Shown here: one piece after another, positions 17,949 to 27,500 of the stretch
How the letters are laid out: each line of letters opens with the position of its first letter
Position numbering within the stretch: position 1 is the first letter of the stretch
Source: Actinomycetes bacterium
GTDB taxonomy: Bacteria; Actinomycetota; Acidimicrobiia; Acidimicrobiales; JAMCPL01
Direction of reading: 5' to 3'
Assembly: GCA_021846515.1 (NCBI GenBank)
Contig: JAJZWU010000010.1
Span: 1-64,000, forward strand
Length of the DNA stretch: 64,000 nt
Made by a program: the position numbers and the translations under genes
The notes under the pieces: model-generated
Told to the model about the DNA's origin: nothing
The model's input: only the letters and a program-made list of their open reading frames with translations
Database searches by the model: none

Positions 17949-20900
17949 CCGGATCTAGCCGACTTAAGGTATTTCATCTTTATAAATATTCCACCAGATA
18001 CTGCCAATAGGAGAGCGATAATCACGCCAATAACTATCCACAGGGTGGATGAACTGCCCTTATTCCGCGACGGATTACCTTTTGGACGCAACGCCGATAA
18101 TGTCCTGTAGTTTGTTCTCCCATGGTGTGGCTTTATCTTTGTGTGGGCGATAGTTTTGGGCTGAGTCTGTTTGGCGGGGTGGGCAGTGCCAGTGGAAGCT
18201 GCCTGTGTAGCAGTGGTACTTGCCGATACATTGGTGGTTTGAGACTGGCTACTACTGGATGGCGACGGTGACGGCACAGGAGACGGTGACGGCGCGGGCG
18301 GCTGAGGTGGAGGTATGACTGAAGATAGTGGGGTAGAGGCGCCTGGGGTTGCAAGAGTCTCCGGGTGGCCGTTCAGCCCGTATGCGTTAACCGCTTGTAT
18401 CGTAACTGATTGGGCGCCAACAGGAACTGCTATTGACTGAATCGATCCTGCTGCTCCCTGCGGCTTTACGGTAATTGTAGCAGACTTTGCAGAACCTGCA
18501 TTGTAAGAGGCTGGTAATTGGAGGCCGTTAAAGGTGACTGTATAGCCGGCAACTTCACCTGTATACCATCTGCTGCCGGGAGCTATAAAGCTGGCCGAAC
18601 TACTCTGCTTATTCCAAGAGACGGAACGTGGTGCACCGGGTGGCCTGGTATGCAGACCGTAAAGTCCACTGTTGTATTCGTCATGATGCCAGTGCCACCA
18701 TTGATTGTTTGTAGCAGGACTACCCGCCGTAGACCACGCCATGACGTACCCCTCTCTGGTACTTGCCACCAAATCAAGCTGACCATTTGAGAGGAGGTCG
18801 CCAGAGCTCGGTGAATACAGTGTCCAGCCTCCTGTAAAGAGAGGAAAGCCGGGAGCCAGGGAACCACCGGGCATGTAGGCATCAATGGCGCCTGAGTCAC
18901 CGCCTTCCACTATTGAAGTATGTCCTCCTGCCGTCACCCCCGTAAACATAGGCGCACCCAGGAAATCCCATCCCTGATGGGGGGCAGGAAAGCCGGGCAG
19001 TGGCTGTGCAACCCCAGAAGAGTTTGCTGGATATACTACTTCATACTGAGTTACATTGAGACCAGACTGAGGGTATTCTTCTGCTCCAGTTATATGCGAA
19101 GAGCCAAGCATCTCTTGGGCATAGGTAAGCTGTCCCCCAAAACGCCCAAATGCCCCACTTGTTGCAAATGGTACCGGAGACCCAGGGGGGAGTTTACCCG
19201 GAGTAGCCAGGCTGGGATTATTCAGCACATCCAGCATTGAAGTGGCAGCAGAGCCAAACGAGCCGTAGGTTGTGGTGGATGACCCATCTGTTCCGAGGAG
19301 GTAGGGAGGTGTCCACACAGGGCCGGTGGCAACTTGATCAATGCCATTACCCGTTGTGCTTGCAGCCACTGGTGAGTCAGTTCCTTCAGTTACCGGCCCC
19401 ATGGCCGAACCGTAGTCTTCCAGCAGCCCTGACAGTACCACTGGCCATCCGCTCAGTAATTGCCCCTTTGAGCTGTAGGCGAATACCGTACCGTAGGGAA
19501 GGGGCTGGATACCGCTTCCGGTGATCTGAGTGAATTGACTGCGCTCTACCACATCGAGTGATGATGAGCCACTCAAGTGTGCAATGGTGGGGGTTCCAAC
19601 CAGGGTCATGTCATTTTCGAGCAGGTAGCCTTTGTGGAGCTGAAATGATGATGGCAGCGTGACATGGACAGGCCACCCGGGAACATCGGCGCCATCTGGC
19701 TGCCATGCGTGTATATATCCGTCCATTCCAGCTTGTATGATATCCAGTTGACCATTTCCCTGTAGATTTGCCAGTACGGGAGCTGCGACTGCAGCTGCAA
19801 CCGGCTCCCTGGTATTGGGCAGTATGGGGGCAGGTATCGGCATGGGCTGCACCCCCCTGTCTGTTCTCTTGGGCCATCCCTGTTGCAGTTGCCCATGAGC
19901 GTTGAATACATAGACGTATCCTTCGGCGCTGGTGGCAACTACCGAGAGGTGACCGTTATTGTAGAGGCTGCCAACAGCTACCGGAGTGAGTATCGGTTGG
20001 TAGGCTGTGGCCATTCCGGGGGCAGATAATGGTACATTGACAGGGAGTGTATGTACCGGCCAGCCGGGCAGTTCGCTGCCGGTAGTGGGGTCGATTGCAT
20101 GGATGTATCCATCTGAGGTCCCAAATACCAAATCCAGCTGTCCTGTGCCCTGTAGGTCTACCAGAGCAGGGGTACCCTCGATACTTGAATTCATTTTCAA
20201 TGGGAACCCTTTCATCCAGGTGGAGTCATGCACTACGTTAATTGCTCGCCTTGTAATTCCTGTCAGTCCATTATTGCCATTTACGATTACTCTAATTGTG
20301 ACAGCATACTGCTCAGATGAATTGATAAACTTTGATGTCGATTGCCGGAATGGTGCGCTCCAGAATGATTCGGGTATCTTGCTGAGAGGGAGGGTTCCCA
20401 GTGTGCCGGAGTAGGATCCTGTCGCGCTACCTGTTCCTATCGTGAACCATTGGGACGAAGTCGGCTGCGGGCCGATGCCGGCCTGCAGTGTCCATGAAAA
20501 AGAGGTATTGCCGGGTGATTGAATTGTACCTGTTACGGGTACCGATGATTCTGCCGTCGGATCCTGTATAGAGTACCAGGAAGGTGAGGATATGCTTGGT
20601 ACGGGAGGTATCTGGTTGTTTGCAATAGCTTGCATCGCTGCAGGTATGTTGGGTATTCCATAGCCGTACTGCATGTTCCAGTGGCCGGGAGAGCCTGGCC
20701 AGGGAAGATTGGGATCTGTAATAGGGGTAGCCGTCTCTCTCATGATCTGCACCGCTTCCGGCCCGGTCAATGGCTGAGGTATGACATGATTACGATACTC
20801 TTCGTTGCCAAAAGACAGCAAGAGAGCAAGTGCCCCTCCCAGTGTAGGAGTCGATTGTGAAGTGCTGGAACGGTTTGGTGCAACGAACATAGCGTGAGTT

Positions 20901-21982
20901 CCCCATGAGGTAAGGTCGGATCTGGTCCAGGCAGTACCGGCATTATCAGGTACTGCACCGTTGCCTGGTATCACGTGTTGCCAATACATGCCGCCCTGGT
21001 GGTCGGTGGAATCAAAGTCGTTTGATGCTTCCAGCATGATAACGCCCTTTGAGTAGAGGAAGTTTATTGTCTGGCTCATAAGCCGTGAATAGCCCAAGTC
21101 CGCAGTGACTGATACTATGACCCGTGCTCCGGCATAGTAAGCATACATCCAAGCCTTTGCCAATTCAGTCGTAGAGTCCAATGACTCATTGCCGGCTTTT
21201 ACGGGGAGGATGGAGCAATTTGGGCAGCTTCTCAGTATCTCCAGCATCTGGTAATCCGAGTGGTCATATGCACTGTCGGCAGTAGCGGGGTCGTTGTTAT
21301 TCCTAAAGAAGTTCCATCCCGATATATTGTTCGGGTATGGGCCATGTCCAGGTCCGATCGAGAAGGCCTTGATCAAGTCCTCGGGGTCGATGTAGCCATT
21401 ATGGTTGTAATCTTTTACACGCGGGTCGTGTGCCCACTCGCTGGCACGTACAACCCCATCGTGGTCTATATCGTAATTGGCGATGTTGTTTGAATAGTAT
21501 AAATGGCATGGTTCGGTCTTTCCGTTGATAACCATGGTTGCGGAAGATAGGGTAGTGCCGGTACATGGTACAGGAAGGTTGTGCCAATTCAGATACATAT
21601 GGTCTGAAATAGTTTGAGCTCCAGACATCTGCCAATTCATGCCACCCTCTATGTATGCGACGACTACGTTCGGGCTACCGGTTGTGTATTGCCTGAATGC
21701 CTGTGCCAGGTTCATCCCCTGAGAACCCAGTGCAGTCATAGCCGGAGCGGCCGGCTGGGAGGGATTGGAGCTTTGGCATGGCAGCGATGGCGTAGATATA
21801 CAGGCGGGAGAGGGTGGCAGTAGCTGGCTACCTATTTGTTGTGTGGGGGGATTTGCAGAGGCAATAGCGCTTCTTACTATTACTGTAGATGTTATTACAG
21901 ATAGTATGGATACTGCAGATACCAGAGATATCAACACGCCGTATCGTATAATCTTATGATTGTCATTGATAGATGGCTTCAT
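17945..21982 (-). CDS. Surface-anchored subtilase-like protein with EF-hand loops and FG-GAP/VCBS repeats
   Basis: A 1345-residue exported protein. It has a signal peptide at about 14-42. A subtilisin-fold region (about 100-450) has VVVAYIEGG where D-T/S-G is normal (E112 for Asp), ISGWNFFRNNNDP, then DHSDY in place of HGTH (H241 kept), and STSQSTP where GTSMA-TP is usual (S375 kept). Two Ca-binding loops, D171-E182 and D191-D202, lie between the first two catalytic positions. A beta-sandwich follows. Next come five or so propeller-like repeats of the form PALVDLQGTGQLDLV..DGYIHAW, an Fn3-like segment, a Pro/Ser-rich stalk and a C-terminal transmembrane helix with basic end. It is probably a cell-surface protein with a weak or lost protease activity. 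No sortase signal was seen. Confidence 0.75.
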   Translation of the reverse strand: MKPSINDNHKIIRYGVLISLVSAVSILSVITSTVIVRSAIASANPPTQQIGSQLLPPSPACISTPSLPCQSSNPSQPAAPAMTALGSQGMNLAQAFRQYTTGSPNVVVAYIEGGMNWQMSGAQTISDHMYLNWHNLPVPCTGTTLSSATMVINGKTEPCHLYYSNNIANYDIDHDGVVRASEWAHDPRVKDYNHNGYIDPEDLIKAFSIGPGHGPYPNNISGWNFFRNNNDPATADSAYDHSDYQMLEILRSCPNCSILPVKAGNESLDSTTELAKAWMYAYYAGARVIVSVTADLGYSRLMSQTINFLYSKGVIMLEASNDFDSTDHQGGMYWQHVIPGNGAVPDNAGTAWTRSDLTSWGTHAMFVAPNRSSTSQSTPTLGGALALLLSFGNEEYRNHVIPQPLTGPEAVQIMRETATPITDPNLPWPGSPGHWNMQYGYGIPNIPAAMQAIANNQIPPVPSISSPSWYSIQDPTAESSVPVTGTIQSPGNTSFSWTLQAGIGPQPTSSQWFTIGTGSATGSYSGTLGTLPLSKIPESFWSAPFRQSTSKFINSSEQYAVTIRVIVNGNNGLTGITRRAINVVHDSTWMKGFPLKMNSSIEGTPALVDLQGTGQLDLVFGTSDGYIHAIDPTTGSELPGWPVHTLPVNVPLSAPGMATAYQPILTPVAVGSLYNNGHLSVVATSAEGYVYVFNAHGQLQQGWPKRTDRGVQPMPIPAPILPNTREPVAAAVAAPVLANLQGNGQLDIIQAGMDGYIHAWQPDGADVPGWPVHVTLPSSFQLHKGYLLENDMTLVGTPTIAHLSGSSSLDVVERSQFTQITGSGIQPLPYGTVFAYSSKGQLLSGWPVVLSGLLEDYGSAMGPVTEGTDSPVAASTTGNGIDQVATGPVWTPPYLLGTDGSSTTTYGSFGSAATSMLDVLNNPSLATPGKLPPGSPVPFATSGAFGRFGGQLTYAQEMLGSSHITGAEEYPQSGLNVTQYEVVYPANSSGVAQPLPGFPAPHQGWDFLGAPMFTGVTAGGHTSIVEGGDSGAIDAYMPGGSLAPGFPLFTGGWTLYSPSSGDLLSNGQLDLVASTREGYVMAWSTAGSPATNNQWWHWHHDEYNSGLYGLHTRPPGAPRSVSWNKQSSSASFIAPGSRWYTGEVAGYTVTFNGLQLPASYNAGSAKSATITVKPQGAAGSIQSIAVPVGAQSVTIQAVNAYGLNGHPETLATPGASTPLSSVIPPPQPPAPSPSPVPSPSPSSSSQSQTTNVSASTTATQAASTGTAHPAKQTQPKTIAHTKIKPHHGRTNYRTLSALRPKGNPSRNKGSSSTLWIVIGVIIALLLAVSGGIFIKMKYLKSARSG

Positions 21983-22028
21983 CTTCCGACCCCTTCTCCT
22001 TTGATACGTATATCTACTTACCTAAGTT

Positions 22029-22057
22029 ACTATAGAGTATCATAACGCTATTGTCAA
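22029..22057 (-). promoter_or_regulatory. Near-consensus promoter TTGACA-17-TATAGT
   Basis: On the minus strand TTGACA (22057-22052) and TATAGT (22034-22029) are 17 bases apart. Transcription would start near 22022, giving a leader of about 40 bases that contains AAAGGAG before the ATG at 21982. This is one of the strongest promoter matches in the window. Confidence 0.75.
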
Positions 22058-22124
22058 GTGCATTCTATCTTATGTTATGCCACCGCTCAGGTAATGGTTT
22101 GTCGAGAGTTGCCGACAGAGTGAT

Positions 22125-22142
22125 AAACGCGTAGGCGCGTTT
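22125..22142. other. Perfect 7-bp inverted repeat in divergent spacer
   Basis: AAACGCG and CGCGTTT flank TAGG between the surface-protein gene and the membrane-protein gene. Downstream, ATTGCAAC occurs twice about 35 bases apart. These could be operator-like sites for the divergent pair. No regulator is implied. Confidence 0.3.
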
Positions 22143-22233
22143 GGCAGATTGCAACGTCGTAGATCGTGATTTGTATGGATATTGCAACCAGTGGTTGGAT
22201 GAAGTATGTATTTAAGCATTATGATTGGATGAT

Positions 22234-23589
22234 ATGGGTGAACGGATCAAATACTCCACCAAAGAGGCACCGAGCCACTTGCCTGGCGTGGAGTCGCTGC
22301 CGGTAGGGTTGGTGCATAGATTATTTGCTGCACTGGGGCGTATCGGTAGAGACGGCTTTCTGGTAATGCTTGGCGCCATCTGGACCCTGGATGGACTACT
22401 CCAGCTGCAGCCATATATGTACGAGAAGGGCTCCAATGGTTTATTCGGTCCAGTAGCTCTTGAAACGATGGGTCGTCCTAATGCTCTAAACGACTTTTTG
22501 GCCTTTATGATTCGCCATATGGTGGCTCATGAAGCGATATCCAATAGCGCTATAGTGCTGGTTCAAGTAGCTATAGGTGTGCTTTTGATTTTGAGCTCTA
22601 TAAAACGGCGTTACGATATTGCTAGATTAACTCTTGTTGTATCGATAGCCTGGGCATTTATGGTGTGGGTTGTAGGAGAAGGAATTGGAGGCATGATTAT
22701 GCCCCAAGCATCAATGCTCACAGGAGCTCCGGGAGCGGCAATCATATATGTCTTGGCAGGATTATATCTCTGGCCGCCAAAAGATTTACTAAAATATTAT
22801 GTATCTGTTGATAGCGGCGAAGAAACAAGTGACAGCTCAAAAGAGCTGTCGGACGGCACAAACTGGGACAACTCTGATCAGCGTAACGATGGTGGGCAGG
22901 TATCTCAGCTTATGGACAAAAAAGCTGCATATCCTACTTATCCACTAGACAACAATGAGAAGGGGGCGGTCGCAGCACATGGTCTTCTTGGGAGCACCGC
23001 ATCTTATATAGCATGGGCCATCTTGTGGTGCGGATCCGCATTATTGGAACTTCAGTACGGTAACTTTGCGCCACATTCCATACCTACCCAGATAAGATAT
23101 GAGGCAAAGGGTGAGCCCCATTGGCTCTCTTTCTTGGATCTGCATATTGCCAGCATCTTGCACGGAGAGGGGACAGTGGTTGCCGGGACACTGCTTGTTG
23201 TCGAATTTGCTGTGGGGTGGTTGATCTTGCGGCCTGCTACTCGAAAGATTGCACTTATTTCCGGCATGGTGCTGTCTACAGCCTTCTGGGTGGTGGGACA
23301 GAATTTTGGGACGATATTTTCTGGACAGGCAACTGACCTCAATAGTGGCCCTCTTTTGGTTTTGCTGGCTCTGTTGCTTTGGCCCAGAAACATACGGCAG
23401 GCAAAGAGGCACTCCATATCTTCTGTCAGAGACGATGCCGCCTCAAGCAGTGGCAACTCAGGATCGGTACAAAATGATGCCGCCTCAAGCAGTGGCGATT
23501 CAGACTCAGGCCAGAGAGATGTTTCTTTGAGTAGCGGCAATACTGGCTCAGATCATAACAGGGATGACTCCGGTCTCATCCGTGTTTAA
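22234..23589 (+). CDS. Internally duplicated multi-pass membrane protein
   Basis: A 451-residue membrane protein formed by two similar halves of about four helices each. Half one (about 25-180) has GAIWTLDGLLQLQPYMY and WVVGEGIGGMIMPQASML..GAPGAAIIYVLAGLYLWP. Half two (about 250-390) has WAILWCGSALLELQYGN and WVVGQNFGTIFSGQATDL..GPLLVLLALLLWP. A hydrophilic loop of about 60 residues joins them and a repetitive Ser/Asp/Gly tail ends the protein. The layout recalls DoxX-like four-helix proteins, but I cannot assign a function. TATGAT ends 8 bases before the ATG at 22234 and favours it over the TTG at 22225. The 3' end overlaps the convergent lipoprotein gene by 14 bases. Confidence 0.75.
   Translation: MGERIKYSTKEAPSHLPGVESLPVGLVHRLFAALGRIGRDGFLVMLGAIWTLDGLLQLQPYMYEKGSNGLFGPVALETMGRPNALNDFLAFMIRHMVAHEAISNSAIVLVQVAIGVLLILSSIKRRYDIARLTLVVSIAWAFMVWVVGEGIGGMIMPQASMLTGAPGAAIIYVLAGLYLWPPKDLLKYYVSVDSGEETSDSSKELSDGTNWDNSDQRNDGGQVSQLMDKKAAYPTYPLDNNEKGAVAAHGLLGSTASYIAWAILWCGSALLELQYGNFAPHSIPTQIRYEAKGEPHWLSFLDLHIASILHGEGTVVAGTLLVVEFAVGWLILRPATRKIALISGMVLSTAFWVVGQNFGTIFSGQATDLNSGPLLVLLALLLWPRNIRQAKRHSISSVRDDAASSSGNSGSVQNDAASSSGDSDSGQRDVSLSSGNTGSDHNRDDSGLIRV
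23431..23556 (+). repeat. Three tandem 42-bp units in the C-terminal tail
   Basis: Units at 23431-23472, 23473-23514 and 23515-23556 encode 14-residue repeats of the pattern xDAASSSGxSxSxx. The first two are near identical and the third has diverged. This is a coding minisatellite in the hydrophilic tail. Confidence 0.85.
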
Positions 23590-24082
23590 TCTCATGTCCG
23601 TCTGCAGATAGCGCGTACCAGACCCCCCCAAATTGCTCCAGTGCCTCACCGTGGGTCTCTCCAGGTGATGAGTCCACGGTGTATGTATAGAGAGGGTGCC
23701 CTCCATAAGTCAACTGGTAATGCCCGCCGGGTCTTCGTATCTTTCCAACCAGGGAGGGGTCGACGCCTGTTCCAAGGTGTGGCTTTCCACTTGTTTCCAG
23801 TGGTGGCCATAGGGCGGTGCAGGCTCCCCGTGGGCAATTGCTTTTGTGGGGGGTATCCAAACTAAAGGCATACAGTGTATGTCCTGAACTGTTTACAAGT
23901 ATTGTTCCAATTGATGTATGTCGCAGTCCAATAGTTGGCGCAGACGCGGATAGGGTAGCAGGTGTGCTACTTGAGCATGCTGTGAGCCCAATCGCTGCCA
24001 GTATGCAGAGCGGTAAAAATAATAGGCTCCGTTGCATAAAACTCAGTGGTGATTGGCGGTATTGATGTAACACTCTGTTCAA
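23576..24082 (-). CDS. Lipoprotein with secreted-repeat domain (COG4315-like)
   Basis: A 168-residue lipoprotein. After a basic n-region and a hydrophobic core comes the lipobox LTAC, so the mature protein starts at a lipidated Cys. The rest holds two repeats of the secreted-repeat family (PF03640-like): GHTLYAFSLDT..SNCPRGACTALWPPL and GHPLYTYTVDSSPGETHGE, ending in WYALSADG. The family's function is not established. The start is the TTG at 24082, because AGGAGG lies 9 bases upstream inside the previous gene and the TTG overlaps that gene's stop as TTGA. MQRS at 24037 is an alternative without a ribosome site. Confidence 0.85.
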   Translation of the reverse strand: MNRVLHQYRQSPLSFMQRSLLFLPLCILAAIGLTACSSSTPATLSASAPTIGLRHTSIGTILVNSSGHTLYAFSLDTPHKSNCPRGACTALWPPLETSGKPHLGTGVDPSLVGKIRRPGGHYQLTYGGHPLYTYTVDSSPGETHGEALEQFGGVWYALSADGHEIKHG

Positions 24083-24456
24083 TTGCCATTACCTCCTGCT
24101 TTCAATGCATACCAACCAAGGCATGCTGCTCCTGTTATTTCAGCAGCAATCGCTATACCTCCTGAATAAGATATGCCCGGCTCTTCGAATCCGAATAGTG
24201 GGTGCACCAGGGCAACTACATAACCGCCGAGAGTCCCTATACAGAGTAGGACACCAGCCAAGGCAGCATATCTTCTTATCCATAATGCTCGTAGAAGCAC
24301 AATAGTAAGGGCTATTAACCAAGCCAGGATGACATCTGCCAAGAAGAGCGGGCCTATAGTAGGTATCTGGTCGTAATTCTCCCGGGCATAGAGATTTAAA
24401 TGCACTACCCCGAGGACCACCAGCGCTATCGTTCCCATGATTCGCAATTTGCTCAT
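24079..24456 (-). CDS. Small four-helix membrane protein
   Basis: A 125-residue integral membrane protein with four predicted helices (about 6-24, 37-58, 64-83, 97-117). A conserved-looking HLNLYARENYDQIPTIGPLF loop sits after the first helix and LVHPLFGFEEPG before the fourth. I recognise it only as an actinobacterial small membrane protein found next to secreted-repeat lipoproteins. The stop overlaps the lipoprotein start by four bases and carries its ribosome site, which indicates translational coupling and a shared role. Function unknown. Confidence 0.7.
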   Translation of the reverse strand: MSKLRIMGTIALVVLGVVHLNLYARENYDQIPTIGPLFLADVILAWLIALTIVLLRALWIRRYAALAGVLLCIGTLGGYVVALVHPLFGFEEPGISYSGGIAIAAEITGAACLGWYALKAGGNGN

Positions 24457-24516
24457 CGCTATTTATTATAGTCCGATTACGGTTTAAGTGCCATGGCACC
24501 TGCTTCTGAGATCACC

Positions 24517-27500
24517 CTATCCTGTTCCAGCCGCTACCTGCCGGTGCCTGGATACTCTTATCCTGTCTACTATACATGCAACAATAAATACCATAAACGC
24601 AAACAATGCAATATAGGTAAAGATGATTCCTGTTGTCATGCCTGGTGGCCAGTAGGAGAAGGTGACAGTAGATGCTCCCCTTGGCAGGAGAACCGCTTGA
24701 ACCAGGCCATACTGTGATACATTTTCTTTTACGGTACGACCGTTTGACTCTTTGATGGTTGCCGACCATCCCGGGGCCCATGCCATACTTCTTACCAGCA
24801 AGACTGGAGCTATTGTATCTACTGAATCTGTTTCGTTCCCTGCCGAATTGAATCTCTTGACGGAGATTGAATCTCCTGCTGGTTGGGGCAGAGGTGCTGG
24901 AGGCGAGCTACCCGGGTTAACGGTAGTTCCAGGTTTTGCAAACCATAGATGGCCATAAGAATCAGTGTTATAGTAGCTTATAAAATCACCTATACGGCCC
25001 GTATAGCGCCATTTCCCGGGCCTTACGGCGTTTACCAGAGGTCCGTTCAACGTCAGTATATTGTGTGATCCAGATTGGCCAATCGTAGTTATGTGTATAT
25101 GTTGTGGCTGGATGTGGGACTCTAATGCGCCGACAAGCCGTATTGCTATTGTTTGGACAGGGAGATTCAACGTAGCTGAATAGACGGTGTATTTTTTGTT
25201 TTGTCCTATACGTCTTGCCTTCAATGATTTGGCGACGATCAGGCTTGAGCCGGGAGACCGGCTTGTGATTGATCCAGATACTGGGTCTGTGTATCTGGTA
25301 TTTAGTGATGAGGTAGAGCCAGAGGTAGTTGAAGTGAGAGGCTGAGTCGAAGTAGATTCACCCTTTAGGCTTGACTGTAGCAGCTCGATTTGGATCTCCG
25401 GTGCTACTGGTGGCATTGTTCTTTTTTTGCTAATACGGTTAGATGCAGAGGTTCGTTTGTAGTTGGCAGTATGCCTTGGTGAACGGATAGACTTTTCTAA
25501 CAGGCGCTCAATTGGGTTTGGAACATCTATTACTACTCTCGATATATCTTTTATAGATCCCACATACCACTCCACGCCACCACCTCCTGTGTGGCTTGTA
25601 TTGGTGGTCATTGGGGTAGGATGAGATACAGTTTTTGAGAGATTGGAGGATTGGGTATTTACCGATTGGGCAGTGGAGGCGTTGGAGAGTTGGGTGGTAG
25701 TCACAGTAGCAGAGGAGTTACCCTGGTCAACGGTAGCGGATGACAGTGAACTAAGTGATGACTTTGAGGATGATCCTACGGATGCTGCCTCAGATGCGCT
25801 GTTGCCAATTTCACTGCCATAGCCTCCATTGAGACACTCTGAACTGGCAGGACTGAACTTGGACGACGAAGTGGTAAAGGCGTTCTTTGCTACCAGTAGT
25901 GTACCTATGTCAAGTTCGTTAGATATAGAGGAAGAGAGAAACGGTGTTCTAAGTGAGTCGAATGGATGGGTGCAGGTTACCGAATCGTATGTACCCCATA
26001 CCGCTGAGCCTACTCCCTGGATACTGGATATGTTGGCCAATACGTTCTGATCGGGCTGGGCCAGATGGAATACGTCCTTTAGGCTGGATATATTGGGATC
26101 CCAGATTCCGTACCTGGTCCCGGGCTGCACCTGCCCGGGAGCTATTTTGTCTGTTATGGTGGTGGAGAAATTAGAAGTCGTGGGGGCAATCGAATTTAAG
26201 CCAAAAAACTGGAACCCCGGCGCCATGGTTACACCAAAGAAACCTATATCCACTACAGTAAATACCGCCACAAATAGGCGTATAGACTTAAGCTGCATCT
26301 TATTTAGCCTTATTACGAATAGAAGACCGGCAATTGCCAATATAAGGGTGGCAACTGTCGATGGCCACATAGCTCTACCTGTACCCATTGAATTTTTGGC
26401 TACACGGAGAATCGTTTCTATGAGTCGTGGGTATGTTAGTCCAACTATTGCCAATACCACGGCTATAATCATTGGCACTATAGCGGAAGTTAGCTCTTTA
26501 CGCGTCCTGATCCAGGTTGACGTATCCTTTTTTGCAATGGTTATTTTCTGCAGCCAGAATCCGATTATGACTGAGAATGACAGGTCGGTCATTATTGCCA
26601 TCCTGCCCTGTACGCGTAGACTTCCGTAGAAAGGAATGTGGGATAGTATGATGCCTCCCGGAAAATCTGAACCTGCTGCCAGAATGATCCCAATGATGCC
26701 AAGTACAATCCACATCATCCATTTACCCGCCTCCGGGTCTCTGTGTCTCCCTATGGATGTAGCGAATAGGCTGATGAAAGCAACGAGTGGCAGCAATCCC
26801 ATGTAGGGGTTATGGTCGATAGAAAGTACACTGGCCGGTAAACCAAAATTACCGGACCCTCCTGCGATCCCAGGCAGAAATGCTTGAAGCCATCGTGCGG
26901 GCGATAAGGGAAATTCTCCAAACAAGTACTGGGTAGATCCGTTATGACGTTGCGATAGCCCTATGAATGACATGCCTACAAGTAATTGTGTCGAAGAGAA
27001 CGCGATGCCCCATATACAAGCCGCCAAAGATGCTGCCAGAAAGGTCATCCTCCGATGTATACCGTTATACGGTGTTCGTTGAACGGTGTGCCATATAATG
27101 ACGAATCCTGCCAATATCACTGCCGCTGCCATGGAGCTGGTGGATCCTGATAGTACAACCATAGCCAGGCTGAAGGCAACCAATATCATCCATCCAACTA
27201 TCCTCATCCATGGCAGAGCAGTTATTTTGGCGCTTGTTTGGTTGTCTGTGGAACCATCCATGGTTGTATCATGTTGATATCGGTAATCGGGCAGAGCTGA
27301 GAGATAGCTTGAACCCCTTATGTCGTACATAATACCTTCTATGCCAAGCAACAGCCATGGTAGCCACGCATCGGCTTCAATCACCATTATGTGCACGACC
27401 ATCTGTAGCATGATTCCGGTAAACGAATAGGTTGCAGCTGCTATGGTTGCAGGTAATGTAGAGATGCTTAGTTTCCGGCAGAGCAGATAGATGCCAACGA

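Noticed and set aside
23431-23556. CRISPR-like periodicity
   Set aside because: The 42-bp units are coding tandem repeats without spacers; no cas gene is in the window.
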